Shown: in pieces, positions 16,002 through 27,661 of the stretch
Layout: each line of letters begins with the position of its first letter
Position numbering within the stretch: the first letter of the stretch is position 1
DNA from: Lachnospiraceae bacterium
GTDB lineage: Bacteria > Bacillota > Clostridia > Lachnospirales > Lachnospiraceae
DNA: 64,000 nt
Direction of reading: 5' to 3'
NCBI GenBank assembly: GCA_017412055.1
Contig: JAFQOW010000040.1
Location: forward strand, 62,001 to 126,000
The notes under the pieces: generated by a model
Told to the model about the DNA's origin: nothing
Databases searched by the model: none
What the model saw: the letters and a program-made list of their open reading frames with translations, nothing else
Program-made: the position numbers and the translations under genes

Positions 16002-18458
16002 CTACTCACCTAATACCATATATCGTCTGCCGTTAGCATTATATATTTTTTCCAATTCATAATAACCCATATCAAATTCTTCCCCTGTAGCTAAATCTGT
16101 CATATAGACAGTCTGCACGATTCCTGAATAACCATTATATCCATCTATACATACAAGTCCATGACCATCCACCACGGTAAACACAGGCATTCTCTTAGTT
16201 ACATAATAGAAAAGTGTATCATACTCAGCCTTAGCCACATCAAGGGTTGTACCCTCCCATTTCAATGCAGTATTCATATAAGAATCGAATCCCATTCCTA
16301 CCATATATTTCATATCAATACCAACTGCATTTACTTTTCCAGCTCTCGCCCACACATAATCACCATTGCCATTTATAACTACACCTTGTGCATCATATGC
16401 CTTATTTATAGCCTCAGATACCTTTTCTGTCACAAGCACCAAATTGCCATCAGCATACACATAAAGATTTATATCTTCCTCTTCATCCCTGACCATTTCA
16501 AAGGAATTACCCTGTATAAACTTTATCTCCTTAGGATATACCTTTTCCAGCCTGCTGTCGGCTGTTACCATATAGGCAAACTTTAAAACCAGCTCTTTTT
16601 TCTTTAGCTCTGTTGCTATATTTTCTATCTCGATTATTGGCTTTGAACCTACATTTTTATTTATAAATTGATCGCCCTCTATCTCCACAAATACGCCCTC
16701 TTCATTTTTTGCAAGTCTATGAAGCTTCAACATATTTCCGGCAATATCTACAGATGACACATACACATTATCCTTCTGATAGCTTTCTATATTCTCCTTT
16801 GACTCTAGCACCACATTAAGCTTATACATAGGGAATACACTCTCACCGGTCTCAGACACATATACATCTCGCTGCTTAGCTGTTCCGTACACAAGGTCAT
16901 GCTCTATAAATCCTACAACCTTAATATACTCTCCAGGCTCTGCATTGATAATGTAGTCATCACCAGTTTTAATATTGATTACTCGAATAGACATTGCACC
17001 ATTTACTGATGAATTCTCATGCCAAGCGATAATATTTTTATCCTCACTTATTATATAATTGCCCTTTTTAAGTCCGCTAACTAACTGTACATATTCATTA
17101 CTATCAAATGTTACTGTGTAGATAGAATCCCCAAGCATCATATATAGAAGGCTGTTATCCTTTATATATGCAAATTTGCCCATAGATTCCTTCAATATAT
17201 AATAAGGCTTTGTAGATGGTACAAATGCAAGCTCTGTCACCACATCATCAGTTCTAGAATACTTATATAAAGCAGTGCCTACCTTGCCTTCGTGTCCACC
17301 CTTGTTCATATATCCATATACTAAAAATAAAATATTGCCATCACCATCAGTAGAAATAATCTCTATATCATTTTCATCGAAGACATCTCGGATATCATTA
17401 TCACTTCCACTTTCAAATGAGAATACATTGATAATCTCATTCTTCTTCATATCCATAACCCAAAGATTTCGCTCCTTCACAAAGCTTACAAAATTACCTG
17501 TAGGACTATATGAGTGCTCTATCTCCATATCAGAATCTATTCCAAGATTTATTCTTGTAGTGGAAACATTTTGATTACTTCCGTCAAATATTTGGTCCAT
17601 TCTTCTCTCGAAAACAAATACATACATAGCACCTATGCCTTGGCGTACACGATAATACTCTGTCACATTATAATACTGAGATGTACCATACTCATTTTTT
17701 GCCATTACCTTATACTGAAGCTCATAGCATCCCACATCTCCGAGGATTTCTTTTATCTTTACTGTAGGCTCTGTCACCCTTTTTACATCCAAGTCACCCC
17801 AAGTATAATTAGATATAGCTGACTTAATATTTACATATCCAAGATTTGTATTATCTGACGAAGAGCTAGGCTCCAAATATGGAAAATAATTTTCTGCCTC
17901 TTCATAATTAAGTGAGCTTTTGCTCATATTGCTTACAAAATCCAAATGTGTCTTAACCGCTGACTCTGTCTGCTCCTCTATTCTTGTATAATAATATATA
18001 TTACCGTGTTTTTCTGAGACAAGCTCTATAATAAGAAGATATTCTGTGTCTTTTTCTACGATATTACTCACATCAATGGTGGCGTAAATGGTATCACCTG
18101 ACAAGACAAAATTACTTATATTCTGCTTGTCTATAAGACGCTTTGTATCAAGACTTCTTATTTCATATGACATAGTCGCGATAACATTATCATACTTTTT
18201 TATATTTACACCTAAGGTTCTGCCTTCCTCCAATGGAGTGATACAGTCTCTCATGTATTTTCCGTCCATATATGTTGTATATCCCTGCAACATATTTATA
18301 CTTGTATTCTCATACATCATATTTACAATAGGAAGTGTCGCTGACTGCATAACCTCAGTGGCACCATCACTTTTTTCATAAATTGAGAAAAAATAAACCA
18401 CTAAGACACTTATAAATCCCAGCAAACACGTTGCAATTTTTATCAAAAGTCTCTTCAT
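16002..18458 (-). CDS. Large exported or membrane-anchored protein of unknown function
   Basis: The protein (818 aa from the preferred ATG) begins MKRLLIKIATCLLGFISVLV, an N-terminal membrane anchor or signal at about 1-25, followed by roughly 790 extracytoplasmic residues. Repeated aromatic/Gly-rich beta segments (for example EHSYSPTGNFVSFVKERNLWVMDM and similar WHEN-type strands) suggest a beta-propeller-like fold in the middle. I recognise no catalytic motif. The open frame extends upstream to 18488, but AGAGG seven bases before the ATG at 18458 favours that start. It is transcribed after the small hypothetical gene at 18537, with a gap of 78 bases. No function is claimed. Confidence 0.65.
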   Translation of the reverse strand: MKRLLIKIATCLLGFISVLVVYFFSIYEKSDGATEVMQSATLPIVNMMYENTSINMLQGYTTYMDGKYMRDCITPLEEGRTLGVNIKKYDNVIATMSYEIRSLDTKRLIDKQNISNFVLSGDTIYATIDVSNIVEKDTEYLLIIELVSEKHGNIYYYTRIEEQTESAVKTHLDFVSNMSKSSLNYEEAENYFPYLEPSSSSDNTNLGYVNIKSAISNYTWGDLDVKRVTEPTVKIKEILGDVGCYELQYKVMAKNEYGTSQYYNVTEYYRVRQGIGAMYVFVFERRMDQIFDGSNQNVSTTRINLGIDSDMEIEHSYSPTGNFVSFVKERNLWVMDMKKNEIINVFSFESGSDNDIRDVFDENDIEIISTDGDGNILFLVYGYMNKGGHEGKVGTALYKYSRTDDVVTELAFVPSTKPYYILKESMGKFAYIKDNSLLYMMLGDSIYTVTFDSNEYVQLVSGLKKGNYIISEDKNIIAWHENSSVNGAMSIRVINIKTGDDYIINAEPGEYIKVVGFIEHDLVYGTAKQRDVYVSETGESVFPMYKLNVVLESKENIESYQKDNVYVSSVDIAGNMLKLHRLAKNEEGVFVEIEGDQFINKNVGSKPIIEIENIATELKKKELVLKFAYMVTADSRLEKVYPKEIKFIQGNSFEMVRDEEEDINLYVYADGNLVLVTEKVSEAINKAYDAQGVVINGNGDYVWARAGKVNAVGIDMKYMVGMGFDSYMNTALKWEGTTLDVAKAEYDTLFYYVTKRMPVFTVVDGHGLVCIDGYNGYSGIVQTVYMTDLATGEEFDMGYYELEKIYNANGRRYMVLGE

Positions 18459-18536
18459 CTTATAACCTCTGTCATTTATATATTTCAATTAACACACTTA
18501 CTATAACATATATATAGCTTCATTTGCTATAGTAAG

Positions 18537-18824
18537 TTAGCAAATTCCCTTACATTTTCTATATCGTATACGTCTCCTGAGCATTTCATTGACAAGCATT
18601 GCCTGAACAAGCTTTTCATCAAAGCCTTCATGTCCCTTACACATATCCTTGCACAATTTCGTAATTCTTACTTTATCAGGATACCTGTCAAACATCATAC
18701 TCCCAGGATATTCCAACTCATTACATTTTTCTTCAATAAGCAATTGCATATCCATAAGCTCAGGTGGATAAAGACATTTTATAAAGTCAATATCATCTAG
18801 CTCATCTTCGTAGATACCAAACAT
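18537..18824 (-). CDS. Hypothetical 95-aa protein
   Basis: A small acidic-then-basic protein with no recognised domain. Its ATG has a good GAGGAG site nine bases upstream, and codon use looks like that of its neighbours, so it is probably real. The C-terminal third is basic and ends in MLRRRIRYRKCKGIC with two Cys. Residues 40-75 look helical. It lies between the AAA/DUF4143-like gene (43 bases upstream) and the 818-residue exported protein and may share their transcript. No function can be inferred. Confidence 0.55.
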   Translation of the reverse strand: MFGIYEDELDDIDFIKCLYPPELMDMQLLIEEKCNELEYPGSMMFDRYPDKVRITKLCKDMCKGHEGFDEKLVQAMLVNEMLRRRIRYRKCKGIC

Positions 18825-18867
18825 AAAACTGCACTCCTCTATACTTTTTATAAATATATTCCAGTAT

Positions 18868-19926
18868 TTATGTAATATTACCTAATCTATTAAATATTAC
18901 CTCTCCATCCTCAACCATTTCATCTGTGGGACGGTTTATATATATCGGAATAGCGGCTTTGTAAATATTTTGAAAAGATTGAACATTCCTTGGAATTACA
19001 TTTTCTTTTTTAGCAATTTCCACAGGAATAATAATAGCTTTCTTGTCCATACTTTTTTCTATAATTATAGAAACCTTAGCCTTTGCCCGCTGTTTTACCC
19101 AATAAAAAATATTATAATTTTTACCCAATGTATATGTAATAAGTTCTCTTAATAAAAAGCTATACATTACATCATCATCAAAAGATTTCTTTTTATATAT
19201 GGTGGACCACATACCTATATCGTAAAATATAAACTTGTATTTGTGCATCCTTGAGTCCTTTTTATAATCAAATCTATCTATCTTGTAAATTAAGCCTTTA
19301 TCCCTAAGAGAATTGACACTATCGCCATACTCTCGCTCTCTTGCTGCAACGCTTATTTCTCGAAATGTAAATCCCGGATTATCGCTTAGCTCTTGAACTA
19401 TGACTGCATCTATGATTTGCTTTTCCTTATAGTCAAGTCCACCTTTTAGCTTTTCAAATAAATAAGTGTGACGTCGCCTTACCTTTGATATATCTCCTGT
19501 GTCAAAAAACTTTTTTGCAATTTCCGGCAAACCACCTACCTGAATATATATCTTCAACGCATCAAGCTCACCTAGATTATATGTTTTTGGCAAAGCAATT
19601 TTAAATTCATTAAATGTCATAGGAGTAACATATACATATTTTATACTTTTTTCATCTACTAAAGACTGGGCTATTTTTTCGCATTCTTTTACAAGTAATC
19701 TTCCTACGATAACATAGCGCTTATGATTTTCTTTTTTCTTAATAATAGTTTCAAAATCTTCGTATGAATTTACATTATCAACTAACTCTATATTATTATG
19801 ACTATTCCCATCAAAAGCATTAGTTGCAAGCCACGTTTTCCCTACAAAAGGCCCACCTAAAATGCACAAAATCTGTGTATCTTCTTCCAGCCAAGCTTTT
19901 ATACTCTTAGCTACTTCTCTTACCAT
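18868..19926 (-). CDS. AAA ATPase of the ATP-binding/DUF4143-like family
   Basis: The 352-aa protein has Walker A GGPFVGKT near residue 24-31, a Walker B-like strand KRYVIVGR, and the family's helical landmark QVGGLPEIAKKFFDTGD. It then has a winged-helix-like segment (TFREISVAAREREYGDSVNSLRDKGLIYKID) and a C-terminal DUF4143/PD-(D/E)XK-like domain with IFYDIGM and IIPVEIAKKENV. In typical members the nuclease-like core reads EVD...PIEVK; here the central Asp is Ser (KVSIII) and the ExK is EIA, so the nuclease site looks inactive. The open frame starts at GTG 19935, but AGAGGTG places the start at ATG 19926. Function of the family is not established. Confidence 0.65.
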   Translation of the reverse strand: MVREVAKSIKAWLEEDTQILCILGGPFVGKTWLATNAFDGNSHNNIELVDNVNSYEDFETIIKKKENHKRYVIVGRLLVKECEKIAQSLVDEKSIKYVYVTPMTFNEFKIALPKTYNLGELDALKIYIQVGGLPEIAKKFFDTGDISKVRRRHTYLFEKLKGGLDYKEKQIIDAVIVQELSDNPGFTFREISVAAREREYGDSVNSLRDKGLIYKIDRFDYKKDSRMHKYKFIFYDIGMWSTIYKKKSFDDDVMYSFLLRELITYTLGKNYNIFYWVKQRAKAKVSIIIEKSMDKKAIIIPVEIAKKENVIPRNVQSFQNIYKAAIPIYINRPTDEMVEDGEVIFNRLGNIT

Positions 19927-19976
19927 GTATTTCACCTCTATTTTCTTATGTGTTTCTAAACCTAATTTATATTATT

Positions 19977-20005
19977 AGTATAAGATTAAAACATTAAATT
20001 TTCCA
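19977..20005 (-). promoter_or_regulatory. Probable promoter of the AAA/DUF4143-like gene
   Basis: TGGAAA (20000-20005) and TATACT (19977-19982) on the minus strand with a 17-bp spacer. Confidence 0.45.
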
Positions 20006-20016
20006 CCTATTTTCTA

Positions 20017-20781
20017 TTAGTTAATTATAGGCGCACCAACAGTTATCCAAGATAAATCCTTTTCTTTATCATAGGATATCATTATATTAATGTTTGTTTT
20101 CACACTTCCATTTATTATATAATCCTTTATATTTTTCGAATATGCATAAACTGTATATATATCATCGTTTTCCCCGCCAATGATAAGCTCTCCCTTTAAC
20201 TCTTCTATAATATCTTCACATATTTCATTTTTCTTAGCATTGCTAAGTGGACCTTGCACACATCCCTTTAAATTAATATTTACATCAGCTGCTATATTCA
20301 ATCTTTCAAGCTCATCTTCAATTTTTTCTTTATAATAAATTGCACTATCTATGGAATTATCTATGGATAGCTCCATTAAAATATATTGCTCTAAATACAC
20401 TACACCCTCTGTAGCTTCGTTTTCTATAGTTACAATTCTTATATCTGTAGATGAACTATTATTATAAGTTGTAAAGCTAACCGTTCCTGTGTATTTTCCA
20501 GCTTCCCCTTCCCTTTTTGACTGAAATTCTAAATCACCATTTATCCCTATTGCATTTGCAAGTTTGATAATTATGTTCTTCTTATCCTCATCAGATAAAT
20601 ATTTATTGCCATAATCAGCGTATACATTTACAACACCATTTGTCGATAAATAATTACCTGTAGCAAAGGCTGTAGCGATATCAGCTCGCTCTCTGCTATC
20701 ATTTATCCATGTAAAAATAAGACATATAAATGCCACAAGCCATACGGAAGATAATGTGATTATTGCCTTTTTTCTATTCAT
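20017..20781 (-). CDS. YwmB-like (TATA-box-binding-fold) exported protein
   Basis: The 254-aa protein has an N-terminal hydrophobic segment (about 6-24) and an extracytoplasmic domain. The pattern YADYGNKYLSDEDKKNIIIKLA, then GKYTGTVSFTTYNN and VYLEQYILMELSID, resembles the DUF1779/YwmB family of Firmicutes, often found near murA or atp genes. Here it sits about 2 kb from the ATP synthase operon and 18 kb from murA. Its biochemical role is unknown. RBS GGGGAG precedes the ATG by six bases. The call rests on recognition by eye and should be confirmed by profile search. Confidence 0.5.
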   Translation of the reverse strand: MNRKKAIITLSSVWLVAFICLIFTWINDSRERADIATAFATGNYLSTNGVVNVYADYGNKYLSDEDKKNIIIKLANAIGINGDLEFQSKREGEAGKYTGTVSFTTYNNSSSTDIRIVTIENEATEGVVYLEQYILMELSIDNSIDSAIYYKEKIEDELERLNIAADVNINLKGCVQGPLSNAKKNEICEDIIEELKGELIIGGENDDIYTVYAYSKNIKDYIINGSVKTNINIMISYDKEKDLSWITVGAPIIN

Positions 20782-20881
20782 ATAATACTCCCCTTTTTAT
20801 AGATATGTTTCTATTATTTACCAGAAAAATATTTATATACACTTATTTATAATAAAGTTCATAAAACTTTGCTATACAACA

Positions 20882-20919
20882 ATAGGGCCTCATAGCTTTC
20901 TATGGCTATGAGACCCTAT
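20882..20919 (-). terminator. Hairpin after the DUF4097 gene
   Basis: ATAGGG-CTCATAGC pairs with GCTATGAG-CCCTAT in the gap after the PadR operon. The U tract on the minus strand is poor, so efficiency is uncertain. Confidence 0.55.
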
Positions 20920-20940
20920 ATAAAATAACATATTAAGTTG

Positions 20941-21792
20941 CTATTTAGATATACTAATTACTATATCTCCTGTATCTGTCTCTAATTCGCATCTGCCACC
21001 TGCGATTGTTCTTGGAACATTTACTTTGCCTGTATCTGTTTCTACAAAAAATATTTTATCTGATAATAACGTGCCTGTGATATCTCCTGTATCTGTTTCA
21101 ACTGATATTTCATCAGCGTCGCAACGATCAAATTTCACATCTCCCGTATCTCTTTCGATAGAAATACCTTCAGCCACAATGACATTTTTCAAAATTATAT
21201 CACCTGTATCTCCATCAGACATAAGCTTTTCACACTTAGTGCTTGTAATTTTAGTCTTACCTGTAGAAACTGTTGCTTTTATATTATTTTTACAATCTAC
21301 ATTAGAAATAATAATATCTCCTGTAGAAGTAGTAAAATCAATGTCCTTTGCAGACATATCTTCAAAACGAATATCCCCTGTGCTTGCCTTCACTTTCATT
21401 TCAGATACATAATCCTTTTCAGGTAAATATACCGTTATCTTTGGTGAACCTATAGATATTCCAATATATTCATACCATTCTCTATCATCAACCACATTAA
21501 TAGTAAGTGTATCATTTTTAACATTCACCGAATGATAAAAATTTTCTTGTTCGTAACAAATCACTTTACATTTGCCATCATCAGAAACAACAAATTTGAT
21601 ATCAGCAGTATTGGTCTTTATGAATATATTTCTAAATTCTTCACTAATGTCATAAGTATTAGTTTCAAATTCTGCTGTACTTAACTTTTTGAAATCCCAT
21701 CCATTAACAGACATTACTATTACAAAAATTGTTAATCCAAGAATAATAAGAGAAGTAGCTATAATAAGCCACACTTTTTTACCTTTGCTCAT
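20941..21792 (-). CDS. DUF4097 beta-strand repeat membrane protein
   Basis: The 283-aa protein has one membrane helix (about 7-29) and an extracellular or periplasm-facing right-handed beta-helix-like domain. Short repeats such as STGDI, DTGDI and TDTGKV occur about every 20 residues from 140 to the end, the hallmark of DUF4097 adhesin-like proteins. It is the last gene of the PadR-DUF1700-DUF4097 operon and overlaps the DUF1700 gene by one base. These trios are probably envelope-stress modules, but their function is not established. Confidence 0.85.
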   Translation of the reverse strand: MSKGKKVWLIIATSLIILGLTIFVIVMSVNGWDFKKLSTAEFETNTYDISEEFRNIFIKTNTADIKFVVSDDGKCKVICYEQENFYHSVNVKNDTLTINVVDDREWYEYIGISIGSPKITVYLPEKDYVSEMKVKASTGDIRFEDMSAKDIDFTTSTGDIIISNVDCKNNIKATVSTGKTKITSTKCEKLMSDGDTGDIILKNVIVAEGISIERDTGDVKFDRCDADEISVETDTGDITGTLLSDKIFFVETDTGKVNVPRTIAGGRCELETDTGDIVISISK

Positions 21793-22400
21793 TACATTTC
21801 CTCCTTTTTTATAAAATGTCTTTTAATCCACAATAAAAATTTGTTTAAAAGTATATAGGAACCTTTTGTTGCACCCTTACAACCATAGAATAAAAAGATG
21901 GATATTCCTCCACATATTAAAGCGGCACCTATAACCGCAAAACCTGTAAATCCATGTCCGCACACAGCATACGCTATACCTGATAGCACGCCGCAAAATG
22001 CACAAACCACAAGTGAAACAAATACTGCCCACAAAGATATCACCAATGACCACAATACAATATAAGCAGAAAAAATCACTACAAAAAATGCTATTAACAA
22101 CGAAAGCCATATAGGTGAACCAAGCACTAAAAGTACTATTTCCCACGCACTTATTTTTCTCTTTGGAGTAAGTTTTTCTTTTACATATTTTGTAAGTGGT
22201 ACATCTAATACAGTCTGAGATACAATTGAATCTATTGGTCCTATTTGTCTAATTGCATCCTCCTCCGAAAGCCCTTCTTCCACTCTGTCATCTATCATTT
22301 CACTATAAAACATCACGCGTTCTTCAATTTCTTCATGCGGTAAACCATTTAATCCACTGCGCAACTGATTCAAAAATTCTTGTTTATTCATTGGCATCAT
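21792..22400 (-). CDS. DUF1700 family membrane protein
   Basis: The 202-aa protein starts MMPMNKQEFLNQLRSGLNGL, followed by EEIEERVMFYSEMIDDRVEEGLSEEDAI and IGPIDSIVSQ, the typical helical N-terminus of DUF1700/HAAS-domain proteins that interact with PadR-type systems. About three to four hydrophobic helices follow (around 85-175), and the tail is basic. It overlaps the PadR gene by 17 bases upstream and the DUF4097 gene by one base downstream, so the three are translationally coupled. HAAS-domain proteins are thought to sense or signal in the membrane; specific function unknown. Confidence 0.85.
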   Translation of the reverse strand: MMPMNKQEFLNQLRSGLNGLPHEEIEERVMFYSEMIDDRVEEGLSEEDAIRQIGPIDSIVSQTVLDVPLTKYVKEKLTPKRKISAWEIVLLVLGSPIWLSLLIAFFVVIFSAYIVLWSLVISLWAVFVSLVVCAFCGVLSGIAYAVCGHGFTGFAVIGAALICGGISIFLFYGCKGATKGSYILLNKFLLWIKRHFIKKEEM

Positions 22401-22704
22401 CCTCCCTTGTTACATATTGATATATCGACATCATCTCTTTCCACTCTTCCTTGAAATCTTCTATACGCTTTAAGCCTTCACCAGTTATATGATAATATTT
22501 TCTAAGTCTTCCACCATGCTCAACATTTCGAACAATAAGCATATTTGCTACTTCTAAGCGTTTTAAAATGGTATATAACGTCGATTCAGAAAGTTCTATG
22601 TACGGCTTCATATCTTTAATAATTTTATAACCGTAGGAATCTTCTTTCTTAATTGCTGCTAATACGCATACATCTAAGATACCTCGTTTCAATTGAATAT
22701 CCAT
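22384..22704 (-). CDS. PadR family transcriptional regulator
   Basis: The 106-aa winged-helix protein has the PadR N-terminal signature: GILDVCVLAAIKKEDSYGYKII, LSESTLYTILKRLE and HGGRLRKYYHITGEG, where the wing and recognition helix lie. Short subfamily-2 PadR proteins like this repress their own operons. The promoter (TTGACA-17-TACGAT) overlaps a palindrome at 22718-22740, consistent with autorepression. The ATG has AGGAGG upstream. It controls, most likely, the coupled DUF1700 and DUF4097 genes. Confidence 0.9.
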   Translation of the reverse strand: MDIQLKRGILDVCVLAAIKKEDSYGYKIIKDMKPYIELSESTLYTILKRLEVANMLIVRNVEHGGRLRKYYHITGEGLKRIEDFKEEWKEMMSIYQYVTREDDANE

Positions 22705-22717
22705 ATAATACCTCCTA

Positions 22718-22740
22718 TCGTGTAATACATCGTAACACGA
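22718..22740. promoter_or_regulatory. Candidate PadR operator
   Basis: TCGTGTTACGATGTATTACACGA reads as an imperfect palindrome (TCGTGT...ACACGA) over the -10 box of the PadR operon; the adjacent ACGATACC half may extend it. Confidence 0.55.
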
Positions 22741-22757
22741 GGTATCGTTTTTGTCAA
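22729..22757 (-). promoter_or_regulatory. Promoter of the PadR-DUF1700-DUF4097 operon
   Basis: TTGACA (22752-22757) and TACGAT (22729-22734) on the minus strand, 17-bp spacer. Confidence 0.72.
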
Positions 22758-22806
22758 TATTCTCTTAAACAAAAAATATAAAAAAATGCCTACCTTATCT
22801 TTTACG

Positions 22807-22855
22807 ATAAAAAACCACAGCGTATATCATATAATCATAATCGCTGTGGTTTTTC
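22807..22855 (-). terminator. Terminator of the ATP synthase operon
   Basis: AAAACCACAGCG pairs perfectly with CGCTGTGGTTTT, followed on the minus strand by U residues, 34 bases past the atpC stop. A second small hairpin (TCGCAGTT/AACTACGC) lies at 22865-22886. Confidence 0.88.
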
Positions 22856-22888
22856 CTATTTTTATCGCAGTTAATTTTAACTACGCTA

Positions 22889-23296
22889 TTATTTGCCTAA
22901 GAGATTCAATCTCGCTATAGACCTTTTTAGTGCTGCCTCTGCACGTACATAATCTATGCCGTCGCCACCTTCTCTAAGTCGGCGCTCTGCTCTTATTTTA
23001 GCTTCGTTGGCTCTGTTCTCATCGATTTCATCTGGCCACTCTGCTACCTCTGCCATTATCTTTACAGAATCCTGCAAGATAACCATAAATCCTGAATGTA
23101 GTGCAGCTTCCTTTACACCATCTGCCTCGTGGATTGTTACAATTCCAGGAACTACAACATTAGTCATAGGGATGTGGTTCTTATAGATACCTATCTCGCC
23201 TTCACTTGTTGTAAGCTCTAAGAAATGTACCTGACCCTTATAAAAGGTTCTTTCAGGCGAGATGATTTCCAGGTCAAAATATTTCTCATCTGCCAT
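22889..23296 (-). CDS. atpC: F-type ATP synthase subunit epsilon
   Basis: Subunit epsilon couples the F1 catalytic head to the rotating c-ring and can inhibit hydrolysis. The 135-aa product has the N-terminal beta-sandwich (FDLEIISPERTFYKGQVHFLELTTSEGEIGI, GIVTIHE) and the C-terminal two-helix domain (DENRANEAKIRAERRL ... AALKRSIARLNLL). An ATG at 23302 is in frame, but AGGTGA six bases before the ATG at 23296 makes that the likely start. Last gene of the ATP synthase operon, ten bases after atpD. Confidence 0.93.
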   Translation of the reverse strand: MADEKYFDLEIISPERTFYKGQVHFLELTTSEGEIGIYKNHIPMTNVVVPGIVTIHEADGVKEAALHSGFMVILQDSVKIMAEVAEWPDEIDENRANEAKIRAERRLREGGDGIDYVRAEAALKRSIARLNLLGK

Positions 23297-23306
23297 ATTC
23301 ATTCAC

Positions 23307-24707
<1,401 letters not shown>

Positions 24708-24727
24708 TTATATGCTGCACGTGCCTA

Positions 24728-25585
24728 TTATATAGCGTCGGCACCTGCAATAATCTCTGTTAATTCCTGTGTAATAGCCGACTGTCTTGCTCTGTTATAT
24801 TTAAGGGACAAGTCAGATATCAATTCCTCTGCATTACTTGTAGCTGAATCCATAGCAGTCATTCTCGCTCCATTTTCACTGGCAACCGCTTCCACTAAGC
24901 CACCAAATATTAAGCTACTTACATACTTTGGAATAACCATCTCAAGAACCTCCTCCTCGGAAGGCTCAAAATTCATAGGAATCTTCTTTTCCTCCTCTGA
25001 GATAGTATACTCTCCTGCATCTACTGGAAGAAGCTTCTTTAATGTAGGAATATGACTTACAGTATTCTTAAAAAATGTATATGCAAGATAAATCTCTCCA
25101 ATTTCACCATCTGCATAAGCAGCAAGCAAATCCTTTGAAATCTCCATCGCATCTGAATAAATCGGCTCATCTATACAGGTTGAATAATCCTTCTCTATCT
25201 TATAACCTTTTCTTGTAAGGCCTTCTATACCCTTTCGTCCAACAGCATATATCACTGTATTCTCAGGAGAAAATTCAGGATTATTTGCAATAAGTTTTAC
25301 AATATTTGAATTGTATCCGCCTGCAAGACCACGATTAGAAGTAATGACTACCACTGCCTTCTTTTTTCCCTCATTCGCCTTAAGGTATCTATGGCGAATA
25401 TTTGTGGAACGTGCAAGAATCGATGCAACTGTACCATACATACCATCAAAATATGGTTTTGTATTCTCTGCTCTCGTTCTTGCCTTTTGAAGCTTAACTG
25501 TAGATACAAGCTTCATAGCTTTGGTAATCTGGCCTGTACTCTGTACACTTGCCTGGCGCCTTTTTATGTCTCTCATCGAAGCCAT
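24728..25585 (-). CDS. atpG: F-type ATP synthase subunit gamma
   Basis: The central stalk of F1 that rotates inside the alpha/beta hexamer. The 285-aa protein has the conserved N-terminal helix MRDIKRRQASVQSTGQITKAMKLVS, the SNRGLAGGYNSN loop, and the C-terminal helix ending in RMTAMDSATSNAEELISDLSLKYNRARQSAITQELTEIIAGA. The ATG at 25585 has GGGGGC upstream; a second Met three codons on is also possible. The gene lies four bases after atpA. Confidence 0.96.
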   Translation of the reverse strand: MASMRDIKRRQASVQSTGQITKAMKLVSTVKLQKARTRAENTKPYFDGMYGTVASILARSTNIRHRYLKANEGKKKAVVVITSNRGLAGGYNSNIVKLIANNPEFSPENTVIYAVGRKGIEGLTRKGYKIEKDYSTCIDEPIYSDAMEISKDLLAAYADGEIGEIYLAYTFFKNTVSHIPTLKKLLPVDAGEYTISEEEKKIPMNFEPSEEEVLEMVIPKYVSSLIFGGLVEAVASENGARMTAMDSATSNAEELISDLSLKYNRARQSAITQELTEIIAGADAI

Positions 25586-25588
25586 ATA

Positions 25589-27097
<1,509 letters not shown>

Positions 27098-27106
27098 TCA
27101 CCTTCT

Positions 27107-27661
27107 TTACATTGTTGTCAAGTGAACCTTGTACAAACCATCTGCCATACTTTCCAGCTTTGATTTGATACTACTATCCACTACCCTGTCACCTATTCTG
27201 ATAATCATTCCACCGATAATTGATTTATCCACTGAATAATTCATCTCAAAGGCAACGTAATCTGTTGTTGCTTTTAATTTATCCTCGATAGACTTCTTAG
27301 TCGACTCACCGATTTCCACGGCTGTAGTGACATAAGCTACACCTATCTTCTTATAATCTTTTACCTTGTCAATAAAATACTCAAGTATCTGTAAAAGCTC
27401 TGTCTGTCTATCCTTTTTAACAATAAGAACAAAAAATCCTGTGATATCGTCGTCCACGCGACCTGCGAAAACGTCCTCTATAACCTTGACCTTTTCTTCC
27501 TTAGTTATCTTAGGATGAGAGAGAAGCTTTAATAACTCTTCGTTGTCTAAGATAGCTTGAAGGATATCTTTACATTGTGAAAAATAGGAATCTAGACTTC
27601 CTTTCTCCATGGCTAACTCAAACAGCGCATCGCCGTATGTTTTTTCTATTAACTTAGCCAT
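27107..27661 (-). CDS. atpH: F-type ATP synthase subunit delta
   Basis: Subunit delta (OSCP-like) joins the top of F1 to the b-subunit stator. The 184-aa protein matches by length, by the helical N-terminal domain (YGDALFELAMEKGSLDSYFSQCKDIL ... LSHPKITKEEKVKVIEDVF), and by the C-terminal GGMIIRIGDRVVDSSIKSKLESM, typical of the family. Its start overlaps the end of atpF by 13 bases, suggesting translational coupling within the operon. Confidence 0.95.
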   Translation of the reverse strand: MAKLIEKTYGDALFELAMEKGSLDSYFSQCKDILQAILDNEELLKLLSHPKITKEEKVKVIEDVFAGRVDDDITGFFVLIVKKDRQTELLQILEYFIDKVKDYKKIGVAYVTTAVEIGESTKKSIEDKLKATTDYVAFEMNYSVDKSIIGGMIIRIGDRVVDSSIKSKLESMADGLYKVHLTTM

